From CAZPMO01 sp964587515 (lineage in GTDB: Bacteria > Pseudomonadota > Alphaproteobacteria > MPNO01), in NCBI GenBank assembly GCA_964587515.1, contig CAZPMO010000131.1, forward strand, positions 1 through 13,441: DNA of 13,441 bases, given 5' to 3'. The translations under genes were made by a program, and so were the position numbers. Below, in pieces: positions 1-7,446 of this stretch (position 1 is its first letter; the number at the start of each line of letters is the position of its first letter). Under the pieces are notes generated by a model that was given only the letters and a program-made list of their open reading frames with translations, had not been told where the DNA came from and did not search any database.

Positions 1-11
1 ACAACGGTAGC

Positions 12-47
12 GACACGTGACTGCAGCGGCTACCCACTTAACGTGTC
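12..47. repeat. 7-bp inverted repeat downstream of the monooxygenase gene
   Basis: GACACGT at 12-18 is the exact reverse complement of ACGTGTC at 41-47, with a 22-base loop. It lies just past the stop codon of the minus-strand monooxygenase gene. No T-run follows on the minus strand (positions 11 to 1), so it is not a classical intrinsic terminator. It could be a weak transcript-end structure, a regulator half-site pair, or chance. The rest of bases 1-54 shows no gene. Confidence 0.25.
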
Positions 48-54
48 AAAGCCC

Positions 55-1398
55 TTAAAACTGGTCTGAATCCGGCGGTAGTCCGAGCGCGATCCGGCCG
101 GAGAACGCGCCGATTGCGTCCCAGTTCATTGTGATGTGCATGGCGCCGGCGTTGATGTCGCGCCAATAGCGCTGCATGGCGTTTTGTGTGAACAAACCTC
201 CGCCGCCACCGCCCTTGAACAAGCTATCGACCGCCTCTGTCGCCAGCCGCGCCGCGAAAGCCTGGTCGCCTTTGAAGCGGCCGCGCTGGTCGACCCCGAG
301 TTCGTCTCCCGAGGCGACCGTGGACATGAGCTCGCGGCAGTCCTTGTCGATCAGGGCACGGGCGGCGGCGATCGAGGCGCGGGCTTCACCGACGCGGAGC
401 TGGACCGAGGGAATCTCCGCCATCGGCGCAACCTTGGTGATGGAGGCGCCGCGCGTGGTGCGCGCCCGGGTTCCGTCGACGAACTCATCATAGGCGCCTT
501 GCGCCATGCCCATGATGGCCGCGCACAGGCTGATGGAGATCACGGTGAACATCGGAATCGTATAGAGCGGGGACGGGTTGGCATCCGCCCCGGGCGGGCG
601 ACCGGAACTCGCATCGGTTACGGTGAGAAACCGGTGTGCCGGGACGAACACATCGGCGCAGGAAATGTTCTTCGATCCGGTGCCGGCCAGGCCGACCACG
701 TGCCAGTTGTCCTCGATATCGAATTCAGTCGTGGGCACTAGCGCGAAGCCCCGGTCGTCCGGCGCCGCCGTTTCGCCACCGGCGATGCGCGCGCCGACGA
801 TCATCCATCCGCAATTGTCGACGCCCGAACAGAACATCCATTTGCCGCCGAGCCGGTAGCCGCCGTCGACCGCGACGAGTTCGCCGGCGGGCGCGAACGC
901 GGCGGCGCTGACAGCCCGGGGATCCGCGCCCCACACCTCTTCCTGCGCGGCGAGCGGATACATCGCCACCAGCATCTGATAAGTGCTGGTGATCGCATGG
1001 ACCCAACCGGTCGAACCACAACCGCGCGCGATCTCGAATGCGATATCGACATAGGTATCCAAGCCATGCTCGAAACCGTCGAAGCGCCGCGGCATCAGGA
1101 CACGGTAGAGATCCGCGTCGAGAAGCGCCTCGAAGCTCTCCCTCGGCACACGCCTTTCCGCTTCCGTCCGATCCTGTAGCTCTCGCAAACGGGGCGCCAG
1201 CGCGCGCGCGCGATCAACCAGCTCCTCGCGAGAGACGATATCTCTGTTATTCTGTTCGACGCGACCGGGAATGGAGCAACCCTCCGAGGTTTCGGACCCT
1301 GCGATCGCACGCGGCGCGGTTCGCGCTCGACGTACACGGGTCAATCTAGCGCAGATCCCGTCCCTTGCCGAACGACGATTCACCGCAGGGCAGGCCAT
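55..1398 (-). CDS. Flavin-dependent monooxygenase, acyl-CoA-dehydrogenase fold (HsaA/HpaB-like)
   Basis: Probable reduced-flavin-dependent hydroxylase of an aromatic or related ring, cytoplasmic, normally served by a separate flavin reductase. Order of parts: an N-terminal helical domain (about 56-165, with a PRRFDGFE stretch near 103-110), a middle beta domain (about 170-258, including GGKWMFCSG near 184-192 and GTGSKNIS at 239-246, typical of the family), and a C-terminal helical acyl-CoA_dh_2 domain (about 285-435, ending in QRYWRDINAGAMH and GRIALGLP). The fold is clear, but true acyl-CoA dehydrogenases differ in the C-terminal domain. The first ~50 residues (rich in Arg and Ser) do not resemble the family, whose homology begins near REELVDRA. 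The ATG at 1398 has only a weak GGCGGG upstream, and an in-frame TTG at 1344 is an alternative start. Residues 396-401 are six glycines in a row. The gene is divergent from the operon that starts at 1578. No reductase is visible. Substrate unknown. Confidence 0.85.
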   Translation of the reverse strand: MACPAVNRRSARDGICARLTRVRRARTAPRAIAGSETSEGCSIPGRVEQNNRDIVSREELVDRARALAPRLRELQDRTEAERRVPRESFEALLDADLYRVLMPRRFDGFEHGLDTYVDIAFEIARGCGSTGWVHAITSTYQMLVAMYPLAAQEEVWGADPRAVSAAAFAPAGELVAVDGGYRLGGKWMFCSGVDNCGWMIVGARIAGGETAAPDDRGFALVPTTEFDIEDNWHVVGLAGTGSKNISCADVFVPAHRFLTVTDASSGRPPGADANPSPLYTIPMFTVISISLCAAIMGMAQGAYDEFVDGTRARTTRGASITKVAPMAEIPSVQLRVGEARASIAAARALIDKDCRELMSTVASGDELGVDQRGRFKGDQAFAARLATEAVDSLFKGGGGGGLFTQNAMQRYWRDINAGAMHITMNWDAIGAFSGRIALGLPPDSDQF

Positions 1399-1577
1399 GT
1401 CCCGCCGCCGATCGACGGCGACGCTCGGGGCCTGTTAATGGCGCGACTTGGCGTGTTAGACTTTATCAAGCCCGGTCGCGACGCGGCCGCGCTTTGGCCA
1501 CTGTCGACGGTGCGGGTCGATAAGGGCGGATTGGAAGAGCCCCGCAAGAGGGCGCGGAGACGCCGGGGGAGGGAAGA
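1399..1577. promoter_or_regulatory. Divergent intergenic region with candidate operator sequences
   Basis: These 179 bases separate the minus-strand monooxygenase gene from the plus-strand operon and should carry both promoters. Visible structure: TGTTA repeated directly at 1433-1437 and 1454-1458 (21 bp apart, two helical turns); the palindrome GTCGCGAC at 1475-1482; the overlapping 10-bp palindrome CGCGGCCGCG at 1482-1491; and the near-palindrome CACTGTCGACGGTG at 1499-1512 (12 of 14 positions symmetric). The stretch 1454-1470 is the most AT-rich part. I could not place a convincing -35/-10 pair on either strand. Regulator identity is unknown because no regulator gene lies in the window. 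Confidence 0.45.
1568..1572 (+). promoter_or_regulatory. Shine-Dalgarno site deciding the TTG start at 1578
   Basis: GGAGG within a GGGGGAGGGAAG run sits 5 bases before a TTG codon. No ATG in frame fits the family's N-terminus, so this site supports TTG as the initiator of the first operon gene. Confidence 0.7.
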
Positions 1578-2588
1578 TTGTCCGATTTGTCGGTGACCTA
1601 TGGAGGGTGCGAGTATTGGGACCGGACCGGGTCGCTGATGAACGGTACCGTTCGCCCGCCCGGGATCGAGCTCAATTACATCATTGTGACGCTCTACGAT
1701 CTTTTCCGCCGCATGGCGCGGAGCGAGGAATTCGACGCGGCCGAGATGTCAATGTCCACCTTCATAGCGATGGTTGCCGGCGGCGATGATCGGTTCGTCG
1801 CCGTCCCTGTGTTTCCGTCGCGCAATTTCCGCCACAGCTATCTGTTCATCAACGCCGCCGCCGGGATCGACCGGCCCGAGGATCTGCGCGGTCGTCGGAT
1901 CGGCGTTCCGCAGTACGAAATGACCGCGGCGCTTTGGATCCGCGCTATCCTGCAGCACGATCACGGCGTCGCTCCGGGCGATATGCGATGGCATACCGGC
2001 GGGCTCAAGAGTCCTGGCTACACCGATCGCGCCGACGTCTCGTTCCCGGCCGATCTCGAGGTAACGATCATTCCCGAAGACAAACACCTCGAGGGCATGC
2101 TCGACACGGGCGAACTGGACGCGCTGATCACGCCACTCCGTCCCGCGTCGCTGGCCGCGGGCCAAGGTCTGGTTCGGCGAATGTTCCCCGATTATCGCGC
2201 CGTGGAGAAAGACTATTACCGGCGCACCCGTATCTTCCCCATCATGCATACGGTCGTCATTCGCCGTCCGGTGTATGAGGCCAACCGATGGATGGTCGCC
2301 AGTCTGTTCGAGGCCTTCGAACTGGCCAAAAGCAAGGGACGCGAGCGGCTCGGCAATACGGGCCCGCTTGCCGTGGGACTGCCGTGGATTCCGGCCGATC
2401 TGGAGGAGCTCGACGAGGTGTTCGGCGAAGACGATCCTTGGGCGTATGGCATTGAGCCCAACCGCAAGGTACTCGAGGCCATGATCCAGTATTCGTTCGA
2501 GCAAGGCTTGTCGGAGAGGGTCGTCGCGATCGAGGAGTTGTTCGCGGAGGAAAGCTTCGTGCCGCCCACCATCGGCGCCTCCGCCTGA
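1578..2588 (+). CDS. 4,5-dihydroxyphthalate decarboxylase-like protein (NMT1/THI5-type fold)
   Basis: This 336-residue protein resembles the 4,5-dihydroxyphthalate decarboxylase family (Pht5-like), which has a periplasmic-binding-protein type II fold but acts as a cytoplasmic decarboxylase. Recognisable family stretches are EFDAAEMSMSTF (51-62), VAVPVFPSRNFRHS (74-87), RPEDLRGRRIGVPQYEMTA (99-117), IRAIL with WHTGG (138-142), MLDTGELDALITP (174-186), and DYYRRTRIFPIMHTVVIRR (212-230). There is no signal peptide or lipobox Cys, which favours a cytoplasmic enzyme over a transporter-linked binding protein. Length fits the family. The TTG start has a good ribosome binding site. The stop lies one base before the hyuA start, implying translational coupling. 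The actual substrate may differ from 4,5-dihydroxyphthalate. Automated annotation often calls such proteins ABC substrate-binding proteins. Confidence 0.85.
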   Translation: MSDLSVTYGGCEYWDRTGSLMNGTVRPPGIELNYIIVTLYDLFRRMARSEEFDAAEMSMSTFIAMVAGGDDRFVAVPVFPSRNFRHSYLFINAAAGIDRPEDLRGRRIGVPQYEMTAALWIRAILQHDHGVAPGDMRWHTGGLKSPGYTDRADVSFPADLEVTIIPEDKHLEGMLDTGELDALITPLRPASLAAGQGLVRRMFPDYRAVEKDYYRRTRIFPIMHTVVIRRPVYEANRWMVASLFEAFELAKSKGRERLGNTGPLAVGLPWIPADLEELDEVFGEDDPWAYGIEPNRKVLEAMIQYSFEQGLSERVVAIEELFAEESFVPPTIGASA

Positions 2589-2589
2589 C

Positions 2590-4656
2590 ATGGGATATCG
2601 CGTTGGTATCGATTCCGGTGGCACTTTCACCGATCTTCAGGCGATCGGTGGCGATGGCCGGGTCGAAATCGTCAAGGTACCCTCGACACCCCACAGCCCG
2701 GATCGCGGCTTCCGGAACGCGCTCGAGGCGTTGCTCGACCGGCTCGACGGGGACGGCGGCCGCATCGATGCCGTCCTTCACGGCACCACCGTCGCGGTCA
2801 ACGCGATCCTGCAACGCGATTTTCCTCCGATTGGCCTTTTGGTCACCAAGGGGTTCCGCCACATCCTTGAGCTTGGCCGCCAAACCGTCCCGGGCGAACG
2901 CGGCTCGATCTACGTCTGGGTCAAGCCGCCTCGCATCGTCCATCTGTCCAAGGTGCGCGAGGTCTCCGAACGGCTGAGCTCAAAGGGCGAGATCATGACG
3001 CCTTTCGACGACGACGAATGCCGAGAGGCCGCGCGCTGGTACCGCGACAACGGCATCGACACGGTCGCGATCTGCTTCATCAACGCCTATGTCGACGGCG
3101 CGCACGAGCGCCGTGCCAAGGCGATCTTCGCCGACGAGCACCCGGAATGCTTCGTTTCGATCTCGTCGGAGACGTTGCCCGAGTTCCGCGAGTACGAGCG
3201 CGCCGTGACGACCTGCATGAACGCGCTGCTGATGCCGATCCTGGGCCAGTACGTCCGGCTTCTGCAAGGTCATCTCGACGCGCTTGGAATCGGCGCGCCG
3301 CTCTACATCATGAAATCGGGCGGCGGCGCGAGCCGGGCCGATCTGGCGATCGAGAACCCGGTCCATACCGCGCTGTCGGGACCGGCGGCCTCGGTTGTCG
3401 GCGCCACCTGGATCGGCCGCGCCGCCGACCGGGCCGATCTGGTGACCTTCGACATGGGCGGCACGTCGACCGACGTCAGCCTGGTCGAGGGCGGCGTCCC
3501 GGCCATGGTCAGCGAGACCGACATCGACGTCTATCCGATCCGGACGCCGTCGATCGACGTGGTCTCGGTCGGCGCCGGCGGCGGCTCGATCGCATGGCTC
3601 GCGCCGGGCGACCGGCTTCGCGTCGGGCCGAGAAGCGCGGGCGCGGTGCCCGGGCCGGCGTGTTACGGACGGGGCGGCGAGGAGCCGACGATCTCGGACG
3701 CCAACCTCTATCTCGGCCGCCTGCCGGAGAGCCTCGCGGGCGGCGCGGTGACGTTGGACCGAGCCCGCGCCGAGGCGGCGCTCGCCGGGCTCGCGACGCG
3801 GGTCGGGCTTTCGGTGCTAGAGCTCGCCAGCGGCATCATCGAAATCGCCGAGCTCAACATGGCCGATGCAATCCGCCAGGTCTCGGTCCAGAAAGGCAAG
3901 GATCCGCGATTGTTCGACCTGATCGCCTCGGGTGGCGCGGGCCCGCTGCACGGCGCCAGCCTGGCCGAGATCCTGCACTTGCGCCGGATTTTGATTCCGC
4001 CGTCACCCGGCATGGGGTGCTCGCACGGCGCGCTGGTCTCGGACGTGCGCGAGGACTACGTGCTGACCGACATCCAACGCGAGGCCGACGCCGACGTCGG
4101 GCGCATCGCCACGCTGTTCGGCGAGCTTGAGCAGAAGGCCGTCGCGGTGCTCGAGCGCCAGGGTTTCGCGCCGGAGAACCGCCGGATCGACCGCGCCGCC
4201 GATTTGCGCTACCGCGGCATGCGCACAGAGTTGACCGTGCCGGTCTCGTTCGGGACGATCGACGCCGAGACGGTGACCGCCATGTTCGCCGGCCTCCATC
4301 GGGCGCACGCAACGGCCTACGGCTATTCGTACGAGGGCGTCCAGCAGGTCGAGCTGGTCAACCTTCGCGTCGCCGGCATCGGCGCCATGCCCGGGTTTCC
4401 GATCGCGCCCGCCGAGTCCGGAGAAACCGACGCCTCGGCATACGTCACCAACCAGCGCCAGGTCCATTTCGGCCCGGACGGCTGGATCGATACCCCGGTT
4501 ATCGATCGCGCGCGCCTCGCCGCCGGAACGGCATTCGACGGCGCCGCGATCGTCGAACAGTACGACAGCACGGTCTTGATCCTGCCAGGACAGCGGGCCG
4601 AAATCGATGCGCTCGGCAACATCGTGATCCAGACCAGAGCCCGGGAGGCCGCATAA
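2590..4656 (+). CDS. hyuA: Hydantoinase/oxoprolinase family subunit A (ATP-binding)
   Basis: This is the nucleotide-binding subunit of an ATP-dependent enzyme of the hydantoinase/5-oxoprolinase/acetone-acetophenone carboxylase superfamily; with HyuB it opens cyclic amides or carboxylates ketones. The 688 residues are full length. The N-terminal domain (about 3-185) begins with the phosphate-binding motif GIDSGGTFTD (6-15) and has LHGTTVAVNAIL (63-74). The central ASKHA-type domain (about 200-490) carries SGPAASVVGA (263-272), the second phosphate motif DMGGTSTD (288-295), GAGGGSIA (328-335), AGAVPGPACYG (350-360), SGGAGPLHG (447-455) and IPPSPGMGCSHGAL (469-482). A C-terminal domain follows to about 675. 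No Shine-Dalgarno site precedes the ATG, so translation is probably coupled to the upstream gene, one base away. The symbol is family-level; whether it is a hydantoinase, lactamase or carboxylase cannot be told. Confidence 0.92.
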   Translation: MGYRVGIDSGGTFTDLQAIGGDGRVEIVKVPSTPHSPDRGFRNALEALLDRLDGDGGRIDAVLHGTTVAVNAILQRDFPPIGLLVTKGFRHILELGRQTVPGERGSIYVWVKPPRIVHLSKVREVSERLSSKGEIMTPFDDDECREAARWYRDNGIDTVAICFINAYVDGAHERRAKAIFADEHPECFVSISSETLPEFREYERAVTTCMNALLMPILGQYVRLLQGHLDALGIGAPLYIMKSGGGASRADLAIENPVHTALSGPAASVVGATWIGRAADRADLVTFDMGGTSTDVSLVEGGVPAMVSETDIDVYPIRTPSIDVVSVGAGGGSIAWLAPGDRLRVGPRSAGAVPGPACYGRGGEEPTISDANLYLGRLPESLAGGAVTLDRARAEAALAGLATRVGLSVLELASGIIEIAELNMADAIRQVSVQKGKDPRLFDLIASGGAGPLHGASLAEILHLRRILIPPSPGMGCSHGALVSDVREDYVLTDIQREADADVGRIATLFGELEQKAVAVLERQGFAPENRRIDRAADLRYRGMRTELTVPVSFGTIDAETVTAMFAGLHRAHATAYGYSYEGVQQVELVNLRVAGIGAMPGFPIAPAESGETDASAYVTNQRQVHFGPDGWIDTPVIDRARLAAGTAFDGAAIVEQYDSTVLILPGQRAEIDALGNIVIQTRAREAA

Positions 4657-4658
4657 TC

Positions 4659-5477
4659 ATGACCGTGCCGTTCCTCAGCATCGACGGAGTGTCGAAGGTC
4701 TATTCCACGCGGCAGGGCGAGATCTTCGCGGTCGACGACGTTTCGCTCGACTTTCCCGAACACGGCTTTATTTCCCTGTTGGGGCCGAGCGGCTGCGGCA
4801 AGTCGACGCTGCTGCTGATGAGCGCGGGCCTGGTGTCCACAACCGCCGGGGCGATCACCATCGCCGATACGGTGGTGGATCAACCCTATACCGATCTCGG
4901 TATCGTGTTTCAGGATTCCAATCTGCTCGACTGGCGCCGCGTGATCGACAATCTCCTGATCCAGGCTGAGTTCCGCGGGCTCGACCGGTCCACGATCCGC
5001 GGGCGCGGTATGGAGCTCTTGGACATGGTCGGGCTCGCCGGCTACGAGAGCCGCTATCCGCACGAGCTGTCGGGCGGCATGCGCCAGCGGGTGTCGATCT
5101 GCCGCGCGCTGGTGCACGACCCGCCGCTGTTGCTGATGGACGAGCCGTTCGGCGCGCTCGACGCACTGACCCGCGATCAGCTCAACCTCGATCTCCAGGA
5201 CATCTGGCTCGAAAGCCGTAAGACCATCCTGTTCGTCACTCATAGCATCACCGAGGCGGTGTTCTTGTCGGATACCGTCGTCGTGATGACACCGCAGCCA
5301 GGGCGGGTCGGCGAAGTAATCAAGATCGATCTGCCGCGCCCGCGCGAGTTCACGATCCGCGAAACCCCCGAATTCGGCGCTTATACCAAGCAGATTCGAG
5401 GATTGTTCGAGCAGTGGGGCGTGCTGCGGAATCGCGCTGGGGTGACGAATCGTAAATCCAACGACGAGGCGAACTAA
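4659..5477 (+). CDS. ABC transporter ATP-binding protein (SsuB/TauB/nitrate-type)
   Basis: This is the cytoplasmic ATPase of an importer for a small organic solute. All catalytic motifs are intact: Walker A GPSGCGKST (42-50), Q-loop Q85 in IVFQDSNLL, signature LSGGMRQRVS (137-146), Walker B LLLMD with catalytic Glu (157-162), D-loop GALD (165-168), and switch His195 in VTHS. The 272-residue length is usual for the SsuB/TauB group, which serves sulfonates, taurine, nitrate and aromatic carboxylates. It starts two bases after the hyuA stop, with a GGGAGG site about ten bases upstream inside the hyuA end. The permease gene follows after three bases and the binding protein after that, giving a complete importer. 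Confidence 0.95.
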   Translation: MTVPFLSIDGVSKVYSTRQGEIFAVDDVSLDFPEHGFISLLGPSGCGKSTLLLMSAGLVSTTAGAITIADTVVDQPYTDLGIVFQDSNLLDWRRVIDNLLIQAEFRGLDRSTIRGRGMELLDMVGLAGYESRYPHELSGGMRQRVSICRALVHDPPLLLMDEPFGALDALTRDQLNLDLQDIWLESRKTILFVTHSITEAVFLSDTVVVMTPQPGRVGEVIKIDLPRPREFTIRETPEFGAYTKQIRGLFEQWGVLRNRAGVTNRKSNDEAN

Positions 5478-5480
5478 GCC

Positions 5481-6296
5481 ATGGCAAGCAACACCGATCG
5501 AGCGGCGGCCGATATGGCTTGGCTCGCTCGCCGGCTTCGGATCGAAGAGTGGGTCTATCCGACCGCGGCCATCGTTGGGTTCGTCGTGCTGTGGGACGTC
5601 TTGGTTCGCATCTTCAACGTCAAGACCGTTGTCCTGCCGTCCCCGGGCCAGGTCTATGATTCGTTGATCGACGATTGGGGGGAACTTGCGCCTCACCTCT
5701 TGTTCACGATTTACGAGATCCTGGCGGGATTCGCGCTCAGCGTCGTGATCGGCATCGCGCTCGCCATCGCGATCGTCACGTGGCGCCCGATCGAGAAATC
5801 GATCTATCCAATTCTGGTCGGATCGCAAGTCATTCCCAAGATCGCCCTCGCGCCGCTGTTCGTCATCTGGTTCGGCTTCGGCATCGAGCCAAAGATCCTG
5901 ATTGCCTTCCTGATCGCGTTCTTTCCCGTCGTCATCTCGACGGTCGTCGGACTTCGATCGGTGGAGGTCGAGAAGCTTTACCTTGCCCGGTCCATGGGTG
6001 CCTCGGAACTCCAAATGTTCTTTAAGATCAAATTGCCGAATGCGATGCCCAGCGTCTTCGCCGGCTTCAAGCTATCGATTACGGCCGCGGTGATCGGCGC
6101 CATCGTTGGCGAGTACATCGGCGCCGACAAGGGTATCGGCCGGGTCCTGCTCGAGGCCAACGGGGATATGGAAACCGAGCTCCTATTCGCTGGGATTGTG
6201 TTGCTCAGCATCACAGGCGTGATACTCTTTTTGATCATCGACGGGCTGGAACGCGTGATGATCCGATGGCATGTCTCGCAACGAATTCGGGAGTAG
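5481..6296 (+). CDS. ABC transporter permease (SsuC/TauC-like)
   Basis: Inner-membrane permease of the importer, 271 residues. I count about six hydrophobic segments, near 27-45, 75-100, 108-131, 138-158, 198-214 and 234-254. The cytoplasmic EAA loop that docks the ATPase is visible at about 169-190 (ARSMGAS...KIKLPNAMP). The tail GEYIGADKGIGRVLLEA (210-226) is characteristic of the binding-protein-dependent SsuC/TauC permease family. It probably works as a homodimer, since no second permease gene is present. It starts three bases after the ATPase stop. Substrate is not deducible from sequence. Confidence 0.95.
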   Translation: MASNTDRAAADMAWLARRLRIEEWVYPTAAIVGFVVLWDVLVRIFNVKTVVLPSPGQVYDSLIDDWGELAPHLLFTIYEILAGFALSVVIGIALAIAIVTWRPIEKSIYPILVGSQVIPKIALAPLFVIWFGFGIEPKILIAFLIAFFPVVISTVVGLRSVEVEKLYLARSMGASELQMFFKIKLPNAMPSVFAGFKLSITAAVIGAIVGEYIGADKGIGRVLLEANGDMETELLFAGIVLLSITGVILFLIIDGLERVMIRWHVSQRIRE

Positions 6297-6397
6297 CCAA
6301 TGCCATGACCAGCCGGGCCGAGCGCCACGAATCGGCGACGGCTCATTTAATTTTCGGCCCAGGAAAAATAAGGGGCAATTACAGAGGAGGAAAAGTG
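6297..6397 (+). promoter_or_regulatory. Leader of the substrate-binding protein gene with strong ribosome binding site
   Basis: This 101-base gap is the longest non-coding stretch in the transporter part. Its second half is notably AT-rich for this DNA. GAGGAGG at 6384-6390, seven bases before the ATG at 6398, is the strongest Shine-Dalgarno match in the window. GGGCCGA (6315-6321) can pair with TCGGCCC (6354-6360) across a 32-base loop. The pattern fits higher synthesis of the periplasmic binding protein than of the membrane subunits. A secondary promoter here is possible, but I could not assign its boxes. Confidence 0.55.
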
Positions 6398-7393
6398 ATG
6401 AACTATGGTAGTAAAAATCTCGTCGCGCGCGGCGCGGCGGTTGCCTTCGCAGCGACGCTTGTGGCCTCGACCGCTGGCGCGGCCGACAAGGTTTCGGTCA
6501 GAACCGATTGGTTCCATTCGCACTATCACTCGCCGTTCTTCCTAGGCATCGAGAAGGGCTTCTATCGCGAAGCCGGGATCGAGCTGAATCCGACCGCCGG
6601 CCGCGGCTCCGGACAGGTCGTCCGACTCGTCGGCAACGGCGATGACCAGTTCGGCTTCGCCTCTACCGATGCAGTGTTCCGCGCCGTCGCCAAGGACATC
6701 AACGTCATCGCCGTCGGCAACATCATGCCCAAGATGGGCCAGGCGGTGTACGTCCTCAAGAAGAGTGGCATCACCAGTCCGCAGCAGCTCAAGGGCAAGA
6801 CGATTGGCTGGACGCCCGGCGGTACCAACGAAGCCTTGCTGCCTGCGTTCCTGAAGAATGTCGGCCTGTCCATGGCGGACTTGAAGCCCATCGCCGTGTC
6901 GCCAGCCAGCAAGAACCGCATGTTCGTCGACGGCCAGTTCGATGCCGCGATGTGCCCCGCGTGGTGCGCCGGGCTGTTCGCGCGCTTCGGCGGCAGCACC
7001 AGTTCCTTCGTCTACTCGGACTACGGAGTCGCGATGGTGGGCTATAACATCGTCACGACACCGCAATACGCCAAGGCCAATCCCGGTGTGGTCAAGCGTT
7101 TTCTGGCGGCGACGATGAAGGCGTTCGCGTATTCGAAGCGCAACCAGGAAGAAGCGCTCGACGCGCTCGCCAAGCACAGGCCCAAGAACGCCAAACCCAT
7201 CATGCGCAAGCGCAATAGCGGCGACATGGCCGATGCCATGGACTTCGTCGGGATCGCGGTCAAGGGCAAGCCCATGGGGTTTCAGTCCAAAAAAGACTGG
7301 CTCGCGACCCAGGCGCTTTTGCTGAAGTACGGTGTGGTCAAGGAGAAGAAGCCGATCTCGACCTACTTCACCAACGCCTACGTGGCCAACTAG
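6398..7393 (+). CDS. Periplasmic substrate-binding protein, NMT1/THI5/SsuA-like
   Basis: This is the receptor of the ABC importer encoded just upstream. Start chosen at ATG 6398 because of the GAGGAGG site; the same frame is open further upstream but that part overlaps the permease gene. Residues 1-28 form a Sec signal peptide (a few N-terminal charges, a hydrophobic AAVAFAATLVA core, and AGA before a probable cut at 28/29). There is no lipobox Cys, so it should be soluble in the periplasm. The mature part has the NMT1-like pattern TDWFHSHYHSPFFLGIEKG (36-54, His40, His42 and His44), FYREAGIEL (55-63), FGFASTDAV (85-93) and LKGKTIGWTPGG (131-142). Cys186 and Cys190 (CPAWC) are unusual here and might form a disulfide. 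Length 331 residues is normal. Ligand unknown; aromatic acids, sulfonates and pyrimidines are known for relatives. Confidence 0.9.
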   Translation: MNYGSKNLVARGAAVAFAATLVASTAGAADKVSVRTDWFHSHYHSPFFLGIEKGFYREAGIELNPTAGRGSGQVVRLVGNGDDQFGFASTDAVFRAVAKDINVIAVGNIMPKMGQAVYVLKKSGITSPQQLKGKTIGWTPGGTNEALLPAFLKNVGLSMADLKPIAVSPASKNRMFVDGQFDAAMCPAWCAGLFARFGGSTSSFVYSDYGVAMVGYNIVTTPQYAKANPGVVKRFLAATMKAFAYSKRNQEEALDALAKHRPKNAKPIMRKRNSGDMADAMDFVGIAVKGKPMGFQSKKDWLATQALLLKYGVVKEKKPISTYFTNAYVAN

Positions 7394-7402
7394 GAGGATA
7401 CA

Positions 7403-7431
7403 GGGGCGCGGCCGCCGATCGGCCGCACCCC
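7403..7431 (+). repeat. Strong GC hairpin between the binding-protein gene and first hyuB
   Basis: GCGGCCG (7408-7414) pairs perfectly with CGGCCGC (7420-7426) around a five-base CCGAT loop. The stem continues past one C-A mismatch with GGGG (7403-7406) against CCCC (7428-7431), giving 11 pairs. No T-run follows, so a full intrinsic terminator is unlikely. Such a structure at the 3' end of a binding-protein gene commonly protects the upstream message and lowers downstream expression. It ends 15 bases before the weak TTG start of hyuB and may also affect that start. Confidence 0.65.
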
Positions 7432-7446
7432 GATCCGTGCGAATCC

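Noticed and set aside
4323..6014. A 563-codon open frame on the minus strand, antisense to the end of hyuA and the transporter genes.
   Set aside because: Its translation is a charged, low-complexity sequence without family motifs, and it lies opposite three genes with intact motifs. GC-rich codon bias keeps antisense frames open.
6266..6397. Upstream extension of the substrate-binding protein frame starting inside the permease gene.
   Set aside because: The extension overlaps the permease, lacks a ribosome site and would bury the signal peptide. The ATG at 6398 has GAGGAGG at ideal spacing.
6953..6967. CPAWC in the binding protein as an equivalent of the CCCFC iron motif of THI5 pyrimidine synthases.
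   Set aside because: It lies earlier in the fold than the CCCFC position, which here reads as a cysteine-free stretch, and the protein is exported next to an ABC transporter. A thiamin-pyrimidine synthase role is not supported.
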